From: Campylobacter iguaniorum
GTDB taxonomy: Bacteria; Campylobacterota; Campylobacteria; Campylobacterales; Campylobacteraceae
DNA: 64,000 nt
Reading direction: 5' to 3'
Assembly (NCBI RefSeq): GCF_000736415.1
Contig: NZ_CP009043.1
Coordinates: 1,054,001 to 1,118,000, forward strand
Shown: positions 42,828 through 51,994 of the stretch, piece after piece
Position numbering within the stretch: the stretch's first letter is position 1
Layout of the letters: each line of letters opens with the position of its first letter
Position numbers and translations under genes: made by a program
Notes under the pieces: generated by a model
What the model saw: only the letters and a program-made list of their open reading frames with translations
Databases searched by the model: none
Told to the model about the DNA's origin: nothing

Positions 42828-43886
42828 ATGGACTACAGCGATATAAAAAAAATATTTTTCAAATTTCAACCAGAAACCATTCACCATATAGCAGAATACG
42901 GTATGAGATTTGGTATAAAACTGCCATTTGTTGCTGATTATTTGGTAGATAAATTTTGCTATATAGATACAAAATTATCTCAAAATATACTTGGCATAAA
43001 CTTCTTAAATCCAGTTGGCTTGGCTGGTGGTTTTGACAAAAACGCCACTATGATAAAGCCTCTCACCGCTCTTGGATTTGGATATTTGGAGTATGGCACA
43101 CTTACCCCAAAACCACAAAGCGGCAACCCAAAACCAAGACTTTTTAGACTTATCGAAGAAAAAAGCATACAAAATGCCATGGGATTTAACAACGATGGCG
43201 TAACAAAAATAAAATCTCGCGTAGAAAAACTATATCCATTTAGCATTCCACTTCTTGCAAATATCGGCAAAAACAAAGTCACACCAAATGAATCAGCATT
43301 GAGCGATTATGAAACTTTGGTGCGTGAGCTTAAGGATTTATGTGACGCTTTTGTGCTAAATTTAAGCTCACCAAATACGCCAAATTTAAGAGCATTGCAA
43401 GAAACTAGCTTTATAAACGAGCTTTTAGGTGCGTTAAAACCACTCACTTCTAAGCCAATTTTCTTAAAAATAGCTCCAGATATGCCAACTAGCAAAGCCA
43501 TAGAGATCTGCAACGCAGCCGTAGCAGCTGGCGTTAGCGGAATTATTTTAAACAACACAAGCATTGATTATTCTTTAAGCCCAAAAGCTAAAGATTTTGG
43601 CGGACTTAGCGGACAGATAATCAAAGAAAAAAGTAGAGAATTTTTTAAAGCCATAGCCGATGAAATATATGGCAAAACAGTGCTTATAAGCTGCGGCGGG
43701 ATAGATGACGCCAAAGAAGCTTACGAACGCATAAAAATGGGCGCAAGCTTAGTTCAAATTTACACTAGTTTTATTTTTGAAGGGCCAGGAATTTGTAAGA
43801 AAATAAACAAAGAGTTGGTTGAACTTTTGACAAATGATGGATTTAGCAATATTTGCGAAGCAATTGGCGTGGACGTGAGAAAATAA
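42828..43886 (+). CDS. pyrD: Dihydroorotate dehydrogenase (quinone), class 2
   Basis: A 352-residue FMN enzyme that oxidises dihydroorotate with quinone as acceptor, in pyrimidine synthesis. GLAGGFDKNATMIKPLTALGFGYLEYGTLTP, NRMGFN-like NAMGFNNDGVT, LNLSSPNTPNLR (catalytic Ser region) and IGVGGI-like SCGGIDDAKEAYERIKMGASLVQIYTSF match class 2 PyrD. The first 40 residues would form the membrane-contact helices. AAGGAAG precedes ATG by 4-5 nt. It overlaps the M16 peptidase gene by 1 nt. Confidence 0.95.
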   Translation: MDYSDIKKIFFKFQPETIHHIAEYGMRFGIKLPFVADYLVDKFCYIDTKLSQNILGINFLNPVGLAGGFDKNATMIKPLTALGFGYLEYGTLTPKPQSGNPKPRLFRLIEEKSIQNAMGFNNDGVTKIKSRVEKLYPFSIPLLANIGKNKVTPNESALSDYETLVRELKDLCDAFVLNLSSPNTPNLRALQETSFINELLGALKPLTSKPIFLKIAPDMPTSKAIEICNAAVAAGVSGIILNNTSIDYSLSPKAKDFGGLSGQIIKEKSREFFKAIADEIYGKTVLISCGGIDDAKEAYERIKMGASLVQIYTSFIFEGPGICKKINKELVELLTNDGFSNICEAIGVDVRK

Positions 43887-45133
43887 TGCTACCAAAATTT
43901 AGTAAAATCACGCTAGAAAACGGCTTTGAAATATATCACACTCCACTAAATTTAGGCTCAAATGTAATTAGCATCGATCTATTTTATAAAGTCGGCAGCA
44001 GAAACGAAAAAATGGGCAAAAGTGGCATCGCTCACATGCTCGAACATCTAAATTTCAAATCCACCAAAACACGCAAGGCTGGAGAATTTGATGAAATAGT
44101 AAAGGGCTTTGGTGGTATAAATAACGCAAGCACAGGATTTGACTACACTCATTATTTTATAAAATGCTCAAATGAAAATTTAGATAAATCGCTTGAACTT
44201 TACTCTGATATAATGGAAAATTTAAAGTTAGATAATGATGAGTTTTTGCCAGAGCGAAACGTGGTTTTAGAAGAGCGTCGCTGGAGGACAGACAACAATC
44301 CAATCGGTTTTTTGTATTTTAGACTTTTTAACAACGCCTTCATCTATCATCCATATCGCTGGACTCCGATTGGGTTTTTTAAAGATATTGAGAATTGGGA
44401 TATAAGCGATATAAAAGAGTTTTGGCAGACTTATTATCAGCCAAAAAACGCATTTTTGATGATAACTGGCGATATCGATGAAAAATCTGCTTTTGATATA
44501 GCTTCAAAGCATTTTAGCCATATCAAAAACACAAAAGATATTCCAGAGTTTTACTTCAAAGAACCAGTCCAAAACGGAGCAAAAGAGGTCATACTTCACA
44601 AGCAAAGCGATGTAGAAATGGTAGCAATCGCTTATAAAATCCCGCCATTTAATCACGAAGATCAAGTAGCTCTAAACGCTCTTGGCGAGTATCTAAGTAG
44701 TGGCAAAAGCTCACTATTACACAAAAAACTAATAGATGAGCTAAATTTAGTCAATCAAATTTACGCCTATCCAATGGACTGCAAAGATGATGGCGTATTT
44801 ATATTCATAGCTGTTTGCAATCCAAAAATAAAAGCCAAAAAGGTCAAATCTGAGCTACTAAAACTCATAAAACAGACCAAAAAAGAGCTTGCAAACGAAG
44901 ATGAGATAACAAAAATCAAAAACTCACTCAAATCAGATTTTATCTACTCACTTGATAGTGCTAGCAAATTAGCAAATTTATACGGCAGCTACATAGCTAG
45001 AGGCGATATAGAGCCACTTTTCTCACTAGAAGAAAACACAGCAAAAATTACGAGCCAAAAGCTTAAAGAGTGTGCTAAAAAATATTTTACCGATGATAAT
45101 TCTACAACGATAATACTAAAAGGAACAAAATGA
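43886..45133 (+). CDS. M16 family zinc peptidase
   Basis: A 415-residue insulinase/pitrilysin-type protease. The inverted zinc motif HxxEH appears as [12 protein letters not shown] (about residues 49-60), with a distal Glu in [12 protein letters not shown]. The C-terminal half is the inactive-like second M16 domain. No signal peptide is seen, so it probably acts in the cytosol. The start at 43886 gives a TAATG junction with pyrD; a longer ORF from 43853 has no ribosome site. In C. jejuni the same gene lies between pyrD and dapA. Confidence 0.9.
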   Translation: MLPKFSKITLENGFEIYHTPLNLGSNVISIDLFYKVGSRNEKMGKSGIAHMLEHLNFKSTKTRKAGEFDEIVKGFGGINNASTGFDYTHYFIKCSNENLDKSLELYSDIMENLKLDNDEFLPERNVVLEERRWRTDNNPIGFLYFRLFNNAFIYHPYRWTPIGFFKDIENWDISDIKEFWQTYYQPKNAFLMITGDIDEKSAFDIASKHFSHIKNTKDIPEFYFKEPVQNGAKEVILHKQSDVEMVAIAYKIPPFNHEDQVALNALGEYLSSGKSSLLHKKLIDELNLVNQIYAYPMDCKDDGVFIFIAVCNPKIKAKKVKSELLKLIKQTKKELANEDEITKIKNSLKSDFIYSLDSASKLANLYGSYIARGDIEPLFSLEENTAKITSQKLKECAKKYFTDDNSTTIILKGTK

Positions 45134-46026
45134 GTAAAAAAGCCATATTTGGAGCTATGACGGCTCTCATTACGCCATTTAAAAACGGCAAACTAGACGA
45201 AGTTGGATATGAAAAGCTTATACAAAGACAGATCAAATACGGCATAGACGCAGTTGTGCCTGTAGGAACTACTGGAGAGAGTGCTACTTTGACCCACGAC
45301 GAGCATAGGGTTTGTATAGAAATAGCTGTAAATGTATGCAAAAACACAAATGTCAAAGTCCTAGCAGGAGCTGGAAGCAACGCTACTCACGAAGCAGTAG
45401 GTTTGGCTGAGTTTGCCCAATCTCATGGCGCAGATGGAGTGCTATCAGTAGCGCCATATTACAATAAACCAACTCAAGAAGGCTTATATCTTCACTATAA
45501 AGCTATAGCAAATTCAGTCGAAATACCTGTGCTTTTATATAATGTACCAGGCCGCACAGGATGCGATATAGCGCCACAAACCGTGATAAGACTATTTAAT
45601 GACTGTGAAAATATTTATGGCGTCAAAGAAGCCAGTGGAAGCATAGATAGATGTGTGGATCTTCTAGCTCATGAGCCAAGACTTTATGTTTTGAGTGGCG
45701 AAGATGCTATCAACTACCCTATTTTAAGCAATGGTGGCAAAGGAGTTATCTCTGTTACTTCAAATTTGCTTCCAGACCAAACAGCTGCTCTAACTCACTT
45801 TGCACTTGACAATGAGTTTTTAAAAGCAAAAGAGATAAATGACAAACTATACAACATAAACAAAGTGATGTTTTGCGAAAGCAACCCTATACCGATAAAA
45901 GCAGCGATGTTTATAGCTGGTCTTATAGACTCTTTGGAGTATAGACTACCACTTTGCAAACCAAGCACGGACAATCTTAAAAAGATTGAAGAGATTATGA
46001 AAAGTTATGATATAAAAGGATTTTAA
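45130..46026 (+). CDS. dapA: 4-hydroxy-tetrahydrodipicolinate synthase
   Basis: A 298-residue TIM-barrel aldolase condensing pyruvate and aspartate semialdehyde for lysine and meso-diaminopimelate. Signatures: [12 protein letters not shown] (substrate loop), [27 protein letters not shown] and YNVPGRTG with the catalytic tyrosines, and [11 protein letters not shown] with the Schiff-base lysine. It overlaps the peptidase by 4 nt and the SDR gene by 1 nt. Confidence 0.97.
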   Translation: MSKKAIFGAMTALITPFKNGKLDEVGYEKLIQRQIKYGIDAVVPVGTTGESATLTHDEHRVCIEIAVNVCKNTNVKVLAGAGSNATHEAVGLAEFAQSHGADGVLSVAPYYNKPTQEGLYLHYKAIANSVEIPVLLYNVPGRTGCDIAPQTVIRLFNDCENIYGVKEASGSIDRCVDLLAHEPRLYVLSGEDAINYPILSNGGKGVISVTSNLLPDQTAALTHFALDNEFLKAKEINDKLYNINKVMFCESNPIPIKAAMFIAGLIDSLEYRLPLCKPSTDNLKKIEEIMKSYDIKGF

Positions 46027-46811
46027 TGAATTTTACTGATGAATTTAAAGGCAAAACTCTAGTCATAAGTGGCGGAACAAGAGGTATCGGAAGAGCCATA
46101 GTTTTAGAATTTGCTCGTGTTGGCATAAATATCGCCTTTACTTATAACTCAAACAAAGAGATGGCAGAGACTCAAGCGAGTGAGCTTGAAAAAGAATACG
46201 GCATAAAAGCTAGAGCTTATCCGCTAAACATCCTTGAGCCAGAAACCTACAAAGAGCTATTTTTAGAAATAGACAAAGATTTTGATAGGGTTGATTTTTT
46301 CATCTCAAATGCTATCATCTCTGGTCGCGCAGTAGCTGGTGGGTATACTAAATTTATGAAGCTAAAACCACGCGGCATAAACAACATCTTTACAGCGACT
46401 GTAAATGCCTTTGTTTGTGGAACTCAAGAAGCAGCTAAAAGAATGGAGCTAGTTGGTGGCGGAAGCATTATCAGCCTTAGCTCAACTGGAAATTTAGTCT
46501 ATATTGAGCATTACAGTGGTCATGGTACTGCTAAAGCAGCAGTTGAAGCTATGGCAAGATATGCTGCGACTGAGCTTGGAGAGAAAAATATACGCGTAAA
46601 TGTCGTAAGCGGCGGACCTATCGAAACTGACGCTCTTAGAGCATTTACAAACTATGAAGAAGTTCGCGATACTACTGCGGCTCTAAGCCCACTTGGTCGC
46701 ATGGGACAGCCAACTGACCTTGCTGGAGCATGTCTATTTTTATGCAGCTCAAAAGCTAGCTGGGTGACTGGACATACATTTATCATTGATGGTGGAACTA
46801 CATTTAAATGA
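46026..46811 (+). CDS. SDR oxidoreductase resembling FabL-type enoyl-ACP reductase
   Basis: A 261-residue short-chain dehydrogenase with the nucleotide loop SGGTRGIGRA near residues 15-24. The catalytic segment SLSSTGNLVYIEHYSGHGTAKAAVEAM has Tyr and Lys six residues apart (YSGHGTAK), the enoyl-ACP reductase pattern of FabI/FabL, not the YxxxK of FabG. VSGGPIETDALRAF and a typical C-terminal SSKASWVTGHTFIIDGGTTF also recall FabL. It may be a second enoyl-ACP reductase, or a related reductase of unknown substrate. It sits between dapA and pgsA with overlaps on both sides. Confidence 0.8.
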   Translation: MNFTDEFKGKTLVISGGTRGIGRAIVLEFARVGINIAFTYNSNKEMAETQASELEKEYGIKARAYPLNILEPETYKELFLEIDKDFDRVDFFISNAIISGRAVAGGYTKFMKLKPRGINNIFTATVNAFVCGTQEAAKRMELVGGGSIISLSSTGNLVYIEHYSGHGTAKAAVEAMARYAATELGEKNIRVNVVSGGPIETDALRAFTNYEEVRDTTAALSPLGRMGQPTDLAGACLFLCSSKASWVTGHTFIIDGGTTFK

Positions 46812-47368
46812 GTTTAAATTTACCAAATGCGTTGGCTTTCATACGAATTTTGCTAGCGCCATTACTGTTTTTTTTATTGCTTCAGATAGACGGAGTATCA
46901 AATTTAGCCTACATTAGTTGGCTAAATTACTTCTGTGCTCTTATCTTTGTCATAGCTAGTATTACTGATTTTTTTGATGGATACATAGCTAGAAACTGGA
47001 ATCAAAAAACAAAACTTGGTGCTATCATAGATCCATTAGCTGACAAGATGCTTACTTTGGCTGCTTTTTTGGGTCTTATGATGATTGATCGTGCAAATCC
47101 TTGGGCGATATATCTTATATTAGTAAGAGAGTTTTTCATAACTGGATTTAGGGTTGTGATGGCTAGTGAAAATATAGATGTAAGCGCTGGCATAGCTGGA
47201 AAAGTAAAAACTATTTTTCAAATGATAGCAATAGGATTTTTGACTATGGGGTGGTTTGGTGGCGATATTTTGCTTTGGATCGCAGTAGCTCTTACTTTGT
47301 ATTCTGGACTTGAATATATACTCATATACATAAAACATATTAAAAAATATAATAGTAGTATATATTAA
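46808..47368 (+). CDS. pgsA: CDP-diacylglycerol--glycerol-3-phosphate 3-phosphatidyltransferase
   Basis: A 186-residue membrane enzyme making phosphatidylglycerol phosphate. The CDP-alcohol phosphotransferase motif DGx2ARx8Gx3Dx3D is complete in DFFDGYIARNWNQKTKLGAI plus IDPLADK (about residues 56-83). Start LNLPNALAFIRILLAPLLFFLL is typical. Five or six hydrophobic segments are present. It overlaps the SDR gene by 4 nt and ends the operon from pyrD; a long inverted repeat follows. Confidence 0.95.
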   Translation: MSLNLPNALAFIRILLAPLLFFLLLQIDGVSNLAYISWLNYFCALIFVIASITDFFDGYIARNWNQKTKLGAIIDPLADKMLTLAAFLGLMMIDRANPWAIYLILVREFFITGFRVVMASENIDVSAGIAGKVKTIFQMIAIGFLTMGWFGGDILLWIAVALTLYSGLEYILIYIKHIKKYNSSIY

Positions 47369-47417
47369 GACAAAATAGCATTTAAATTATGAAATAATTG
47401 GTTTTAAAAATATATAC

Positions 47418-47450
47418 TATTATCTAAATATTTATCTTTTTTAGATAATA
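47418..47450 (+). promoter_or_regulatory. Inverted repeat before the ABC importer operon
   Basis: TATTATCTAAA (47418-47428) and TTTAGATAATA (47440-47450) are a perfect 11-bp inverted repeat with an 11-nt loop, 27 nt before the importer ATG. It overlaps TATACT (47413-47418). It could be an operator or a weak terminator of pgsA. Confidence 0.4.
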
Positions 47451-47476
47451 TTTAAAAAATTTAAAAAGGATAAATA

Positions 47477-48229
47477 ATGACAAAAATACTTAGTTTGATT
47501 TTTGCTGCTTTTGTATTTGTAGCTTGCAGTAGTGACAACTCAAGCAAACAAAACACTCTTAGAATAGGCACGGAAGGCACTTACAATCCATTCACTTACC
47601 ATGATAATAGTGGAAAACTAGTCGGATACGATGTTGAAGTGATAAGTGAAGCAGCCAAAAGAGCCGGCTTTGTTCCTGAGTTTTATGAAACCAACTGGGA
47701 CGCTATATTTTCTGGTTTAAATGCAAATCGTTTTGACATGATAGCAAACCAAATCAGCAACAATAACCCAAAAAGAGCAGAGCTTTACACTCTTAGTGAT
47801 CCATACACAGTGACAAGTGCTGCTGTCGCCATAAGAGCTGATAATAATACTATAAAATCTCTAAGCGATCTAAATGGCACAAAAATAGCCCAAGCAACAG
47901 GAAGCGCATACTACGAAACTGCAGTTTCAAATGGTGCTAATATCGTCTTAGTAGATGGTCTTGCTCAAGCACTAAAAGCAGTAAGCCAAGGAAGAGCTCA
48001 TGGCACTATGAATGATAATCTTGCTATACTAAACTATATAACAACAACTGGCGATAAAAACGTAAAAGTTGCATTTACTACAGGCGAAGGCACTAGGAGT
48101 GTATTTTTGTTTAGAAAAGAGCTAACTGATACTAGAGATAAGATAAATATAGCTCTTAACGAGATGAAAAAAGACGGCACTTTAAAGAAAATTTCAGAGA
48201 AATATTTCGGGAAAGATATAAGTGAATAA
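47477..48229 (+). CDS. Cystine/polar amino acid ABC importer, binding lipoprotein
   Basis: A 250-residue family 3 solute-binding protein. The lipoprotein signal ends FVFVAC (lipidated Cys near residue 17). RIGTEGTYNPFTYHDNSGKLVGYDVEV and NWDAIFSGLNANRFDMIANQIS closely follow cystine-binding TcyA/FliY-like proteins, which is why cystine is proposed; glutamine or another polar amino acid remains possible. It is encoded with its permease (8-nt overlap) and ATPase. Confidence 0.85.
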   Translation: MTKILSLIFAAFVFVACSSDNSSKQNTLRIGTEGTYNPFTYHDNSGKLVGYDVEVISEAAKRAGFVPEFYETNWDAIFSGLNANRFDMIANQISNNNPKRAELYTLSDPYTVTSAAVAIRADNNTIKSLSDLNGTKIAQATGSAYYETAVSNGANIVLVDGLAQALKAVSQGRAHGTMNDNLAILNYITTTGDKNVKVAFTTGEGTRSVFLFRKELTDTRDKINIALNEMKKDGTLKKISEKYFGKDISE

Positions 48230-48884
48230 CTACCTTGAATCCTTTTTGCCGATGATAAAAGGAGCGGTGCAATTCACCATTCCTTTAAGTCTTATATCTT
48301 TTATAGCCGGCATTAGCATCGCTATTGTCGTTGCTATCATAAGAATAGACGAAAGCAAAAATGGATTCATCAAATTTACAAAACTAATATGTGCTTTTTA
48401 TATCTCCATTATAAGAGGCACACCACTTTTGGTTCAACTTTTTATCATATTTTACGGACTTCCAAACATAGGCATAACGCTAAATCCATTTATAAGTTCC
48501 ATAATTGCTTTTAGTCTAAATATCGGGGCGTATGCTAGCGAAACCTTGCGTGCTAGTATATTGGCTGTGCCAAAAGGACAGTGGGAAGCTGGCTGGAGCA
48601 TAGGCATGAATAACTTCGATACATTTACTAAAATCATAGCCCCGCAAGCATTTAAAATAGCCCTGCCGACACTTTCAAACACATTTATAGCACTCATTAA
48701 AGATAGCTCGCTAGCTTCAGTTGTTTTAGTCACTGAGCTATTTAGAGAGGCTCAAACATTGGCCGCTCAAAACTATGAGTTTTTAAGAGTTTATTCCCAA
48801 GCAGCGCTCGTTTACTGGGTTATATGTATATTTTTAGGGTACTTGCAAACAAAACTAGAAGCCAAATTTAGCAAATATTTATAA
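48222..48884 (+). CDS. Amino acid ABC importer, permease
   Basis: A 220-residue inner-membrane permease of the His/Glu/Gln/cystine class. SIIRGTPLLVQLFIIFYGLP is the family start motif, and the EAA loop is SETLRASILAVPKGQWEAGWSIGM with APQAFKIALPTLSNTFIALIKDSSLASV following. About five transmembrane helices. It overlaps the binding-protein gene by 8 nt and precedes the ATPase by 8 nt. Confidence 0.92.
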   Translation: MNNYLESFLPMIKGAVQFTIPLSLISFIAGISIAIVVAIIRIDESKNGFIKFTKLICAFYISIIRGTPLLVQLFIIFYGLPNIGITLNPFISSIIAFSLNIGAYASETLRASILAVPKGQWEAGWSIGMNNFDTFTKIIAPQAFKIALPTLSNTFIALIKDSSLASVVLVTELFREAQTLAAQNYEFLRVYSQAALVYWVICIFLGYLQTKLEAKFSKYL

Positions 48885-48892
48885 GGTAAAAT

Positions 48893-49639
48893 ATGCTTAA
48901 TGTAAAAAATTTAAATAAAACCGTAAATGATAATATAATTTTAAATGATATAAACTTTCACGTAAATAAAGGCGATGTTTTGGCTATAATCGGACCAAGT
49001 GGAAGTGGCAAAACCACGCTTTTACGCTCTTTAAATTTACTAGAAACTCCAAATAGTGGCATTATTAGCTTTTGCGATGGCTCTTTGGAACTTGATTTTG
49101 CTAAGCACATAAGCAAAAAAGAGACGCTAAGCTTAAGAAGAAAAATGGGAATGGTATTTCAAAATTACAATCTTTTCCCACACAAAACCGCTCTTGAAAA
49201 TGTCACAGAAGGTCTAATAGTAGTCCAAAAAATGGATAAAAATGAAGCAAAACAAATCGCTCTAAATTTACTACAAAAAGTCGGATTGCAAGATAAAGTA
49301 GGCATGTATCCAAGCTCACTAAGTGGCGGTCAGCAACAACGCGTCGCAATAGTAAGAGCAGTCGCTCTAAAGCCAGATATATTGCTACTTGATGAGCCTA
49401 CAAGCGCGCTTGACAAGGAGCTAGTGGGCGAAGTCCTAAACACTCTAAAACTACTAGCAAAAGAGAAGCAAACTATGATTTTAGTAACTCACGAGCTAAG
49501 TTTTGCAAGAGAAGTTGCCAGCAAAATTATGTTTTTGGAGGGCGGAAACATCATCACAATAGAAGATCCAAAAGAGTTTTTCACAAATCAACAAAACCCA
49601 AGAATACTAAAATTTCTTGGAAATATCGCTAATCAATGA
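48893..49639 (+). CDS. Amino acid ABC importer, ATP-binding subunit
   Basis: A 248-residue ATPase of the polar amino acid uptake family. Walker A is GPSGSGKTT (about residues 34-42), the Q-loop FQNYNLFPHKTALENV, the signature LSGGQQQRVAIVRA, and Walker B ILLLDEPTSALD, with a TMILVTHEL switch. It energises the permease encoded just upstream. The stop overlaps the rarD start by 4 nt. Confidence 0.94.
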   Translation: MLNVKNLNKTVNDNIILNDINFHVNKGDVLAIIGPSGSGKTTLLRSLNLLETPNSGIISFCDGSLELDFAKHISKKETLSLRRKMGMVFQNYNLFPHKTALENVTEGLIVVQKMDKNEAKQIALNLLQKVGLQDKVGMYPSSLSGGQQQRVAIVRAVALKPDILLLDEPTSALDKELVGEVLNTLKLLAKEKQTMILVTHELSFAREVASKIMFLEGGNIITIEDPKEFFTNQQNPRILKFLGNIANQ

Positions 49640-50508
49640 ATCAAAATGATAAAACTGGCCTATTTTTAGGCATATCCACATTTGTAATGTGGGGAATTTT
49701 TCCTATATTCTTCAAATTTATAGACGGCGTTAGTGCTACTGAGATTTTGGCTCACCGTATTATCTGGTCAGCTCTTATACTTTTTGCACTGCTAAATTTA
49801 CAAGGCAAACTGTCTAATGTAAAAAGACTTTTACGCATCAAAAAAGTCGCTCTTACGCTGCTTACAACTGGAGTTTTGATAGCTCTAAACTGGGGAATTT
49901 TCATCTATGCAGTTGGCAAAAATCAGATTTTAGAAACAAGTCTTGGATATTTCATAAACCCTCTTATTTCCATACTTTTGGGTGCTATCGTTTTAAAAGA
50001 AAGGCTAAATTTAGTTCTTAAAATCTCGCTTTTTATAGTTTTTATAGCAATTGCTTTGCAAGTTTATGCATTAGGGAATTTACCGTTCATTTCGCTCATC
50101 TTGCCACTATCTTTTGGGCTTTATGGGCTTATTAGAAAAAAGGTCAGCATACCTACTTTTGAAGGTCTTTTTATAGAAACCTTGCTTATAGCTCCAATTG
50201 CTCTGGTTTATTTAGGCTATCTTTTGTATCTTGGAAAAAGCGGTTTTGGCTTTAGTCTAAATGGAATTTTACTTATTTTAAGTGGGCTTGTGACTATCGT
50301 TCCGCTGCTTACTTTTAATGCATCAACTAAATATCTTAGACTTTCTACGATAGGATTTTTGCAATACATTAGCCCTACTTTAAGCCTTTTGATTGCAGTT
50401 TTTATGTATAATGAGAGCTTAGATATTTATAAATTAACTAGCTTTATCTTGATTTGGATAAGTCTTGGGATAGCTGGAATAAATGGAATTTGGAGAAAAC
50501 ATGGCTGA
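49636..50508 (+). CDS. rarD: RarD-type EamA family transporter
   Basis: A 290-residue protein with about ten transmembrane helices. GLFLGISTFVMWGIFPIFFKFIDGVSATEILAHRIIWS is the typical RarD N-terminus, and LQYISPTLSLLIAVFMYNE sits in the second EamA repeat. RarD proteins (chloramphenicol-sensitive family) have no firmly proven substrate; amino acid or metabolite export is usually supposed. It overlaps the importer ATPase by 4 nt and the next gene by 8 nt. Confidence 0.9.
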   Translation: MNQNDKTGLFLGISTFVMWGIFPIFFKFIDGVSATEILAHRIIWSALILFALLNLQGKLSNVKRLLRIKKVALTLLTTGVLIALNWGIFIYAVGKNQILETSLGYFINPLISILLGAIVLKERLNLVLKISLFIVFIAIALQVYALGNLPFISLILPLSFGLYGLIRKKVSIPTFEGLFIETLLIAPIALVYLGYLLYLGKSGFGFSLNGILLILSGLVTIVPLLTFNASTKYLRLSTIGFLQYISPTLSLLIAVFMYNESLDIYKLTSFILIWISLGIAGINGIWRKHG

Positions 50509-50935
50509 AAAAGATATCATACTAATGCTAATTGCTGTGATGATTGTGGGAGCAGTTTTAAACGCACAGATAAAAAGAGTTACAAAACGACTTGACATAG
50601 AAGAAACAAATCCAAATTTAGGCTATTACAGCGACTTTTGCAATGCTATAGATGAGAAAATTTTGATGCTAAAAGAGCTAGTTCAAGACGCTAAAATACT
50701 AGAAACTAGCGATATGGATGGTTGCCTTGAAGCACTCAGCAACTTCTCTAAAGAGCTAGTTTTCATACAAACTATGAATACAAACAACAAAGATAAAGAT
50801 CTTTGGGAAGAAAAACTTTTTGGATTTTTGAGCAAATTAGATGATTTCATCATGCAAAATATGCAAGATGCAAAGGCAATAAGCGATGAGATGAAAAGCG
50901 ATTTGAAAAATAAATTTGAAAGCCTAAGCTCATAA
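50501..50935 (+). CDS. Unknown membrane-anchored small protein (144 aa)
   Basis: A 144-residue protein beginning MAEKDIILMLIAVMIVGAVLNAQIKR. One N-terminal transmembrane helix (about 6-24) is followed by an acidic, helical cytosolic or periplasmic region that could form a coiled bundle (EKILMLKELVQDAKILE, EALSNFSKELVF, EMKSDLKNKFE). The ATG at 50501 has GGAG 7-8 nt upstream; an upstream start at 50483 has none. No family recognised. It overlaps rarD by 8 nt and the nagZ-like gene tail-to-tail by 6 nt. Confidence 0.65.
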   Translation: MAEKDIILMLIAVMIVGAVLNAQIKRVTKRLDIEETNPNLGYYSDFCNAIDEKILMLKELVQDAKILETSDMDGCLEALSNFSKELVFIQTMNTNNKDKDLWEEKLFGFLSKLDDFIMQNMQDAKAISDEMKSDLKNKFESLSS

Positions 50936-51994
50936 AAGTTTTTTAACTTTTATGATTCTTTCATAGGCATCTTGTATTCTATTCTCTTTTATTTTGCCAC
51001 TTTTTACAGCGTTGTAGATAATATCATTTGCTATTTTTATTGAGTTAGATTTGTTTAAAAAATACTCGCTGATAAGCACTATATCGACTCCAGCATTGAT
51101 CGATTTTACTATTCTTTCTTCTAAGCTATGCTCTTTTATGGCTCCCATTAAAAGATCATCGCTTATGGCAATTCCGTCAAATCCCAAGCTGCCTTTAAGC
51201 AAATTTGTTACTATTTGCTTAGAAAATATAGCTGGATTTGCATCGTCTAAGCTTGGCACAAAAACATGAGCTATCATAACTATCTTGGCTTGTTTTCTTT
51301 TTATCAGTTCAAAATACGGTTTTAACTCATCAAAATCATAATTATTTACAACAGTTTTTTCTTTGTGAGTATCTTTGATAGCGTTGCCATGTCCTGGAAA
51401 ATGCTTAAGCACGCTTAGCACTCCGACTTCATCAAATGCCCTTATAAACTCACTTGCATAGGCACTCACTTCATCTGAATTTACGCTAAAAGCTCTATTT
51501 TTTTGACCTATTATAGATGATTTTGGATTATAGACATCAACAACTGGAGCAAAATTTAAATTTATATTCAAGCTTTTTAGCTGAGTTGCCATACTTTTGT
51601 ATGTTTTATGCGCTTGAGATAAATTTTGTTTTTGACCAACTTCATAAGCTGAAGCAAAATGCAAAAAATCATCAAAATTTTTAAATCTGCTTATATTTCC
51701 ACCCTCTTCGTCTATGGATATAAATAGCTTATTTGGCAAATTTAGCGTGCTAAATTTAGAAGTCAGCTTCTTCAAATTCGCTTTTGAGCTTATATTTCTA
51801 GCAAGCAGCATGATGCCGCCTAATCTGCGATTTTTTGCATCGATAGCGAGTTGATCTACCCACTTATCGTTTGGATCTGATGAGCTAAAACCCACCATTA
51901 CCATTTGACCAATCATAGCTTTTAGCTCATCGTCTTTGATCTCATTAGCAAAAATTTGAGTTATAAATAAAATAGTTAAAAGGATTTTTTTCAT
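50930..51994 (-). CDS. Exported glycoside hydrolase family 3 beta-N-acetylhexosaminidase (NagZ-like)
   Basis: A 354-residue GH3 enzyme. FISIDEEGGNISRF, KHFPGHGNAIKDTHKE (with the His general acid/base loop) and ISDDLLMGAI (nucleophile Asp near residue 280) are NagZ signatures. Unlike cytosolic E. coli NagZ it has a signal peptide (MKKILLTILFITQIFA), so it probably cuts GlcNAc-anhydroMurNAc or glycan strands in the periplasm. Length is correct for a single-domain GH3. It overlaps gpsA by 4 nt. Confidence 0.88.
   Translation of the reverse strand: MKKILLTILFITQIFANEIKDDELKAMIGQMVMVGFSSSDPNDKWVDQLAIDAKNRRLGGIMLLARNISSKANLKKLTSKFSTLNLPNKLFISIDEEGGNISRFKNFDDFLHFASAYEVGQKQNLSQAHKTYKSMATQLKSLNINLNFAPVVDVYNPKSSIIGQKNRAFSVNSDEVSAYASEFIRAFDEVGVLSVLKHFPGHGNAIKDTHKEKTVVNNYDFDELKPYFELIKRKQAKIVMIAHVFVPSLDDANPAIFSKQIVTNLLKGSLGFDGIAISDDLLMGAIKEHSLEERIVKSINAGVDIVLISEYFLNKSNSIKIANDIIYNAVKSGKIKENRIQDAYERIIKVKKLL
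50931..50954. terminator. Bidirectional terminator of the 144-aa gene and the nagZ-like gene
   Basis: CATAAAAGTT (50931-50940), loop TTTT, AACTTTTATG (50945-50954): a perfect 10-bp hairpin covering both stop codons and the last codons of the minus-strand gene. Confidence 0.65.

Noticed and set aside
48452-48733. Minus-strand ORFs within the ABC permease and similar shadows across the window
   Set aside because: They are antisense to strongly conserved coding sequence and have no independent signals.
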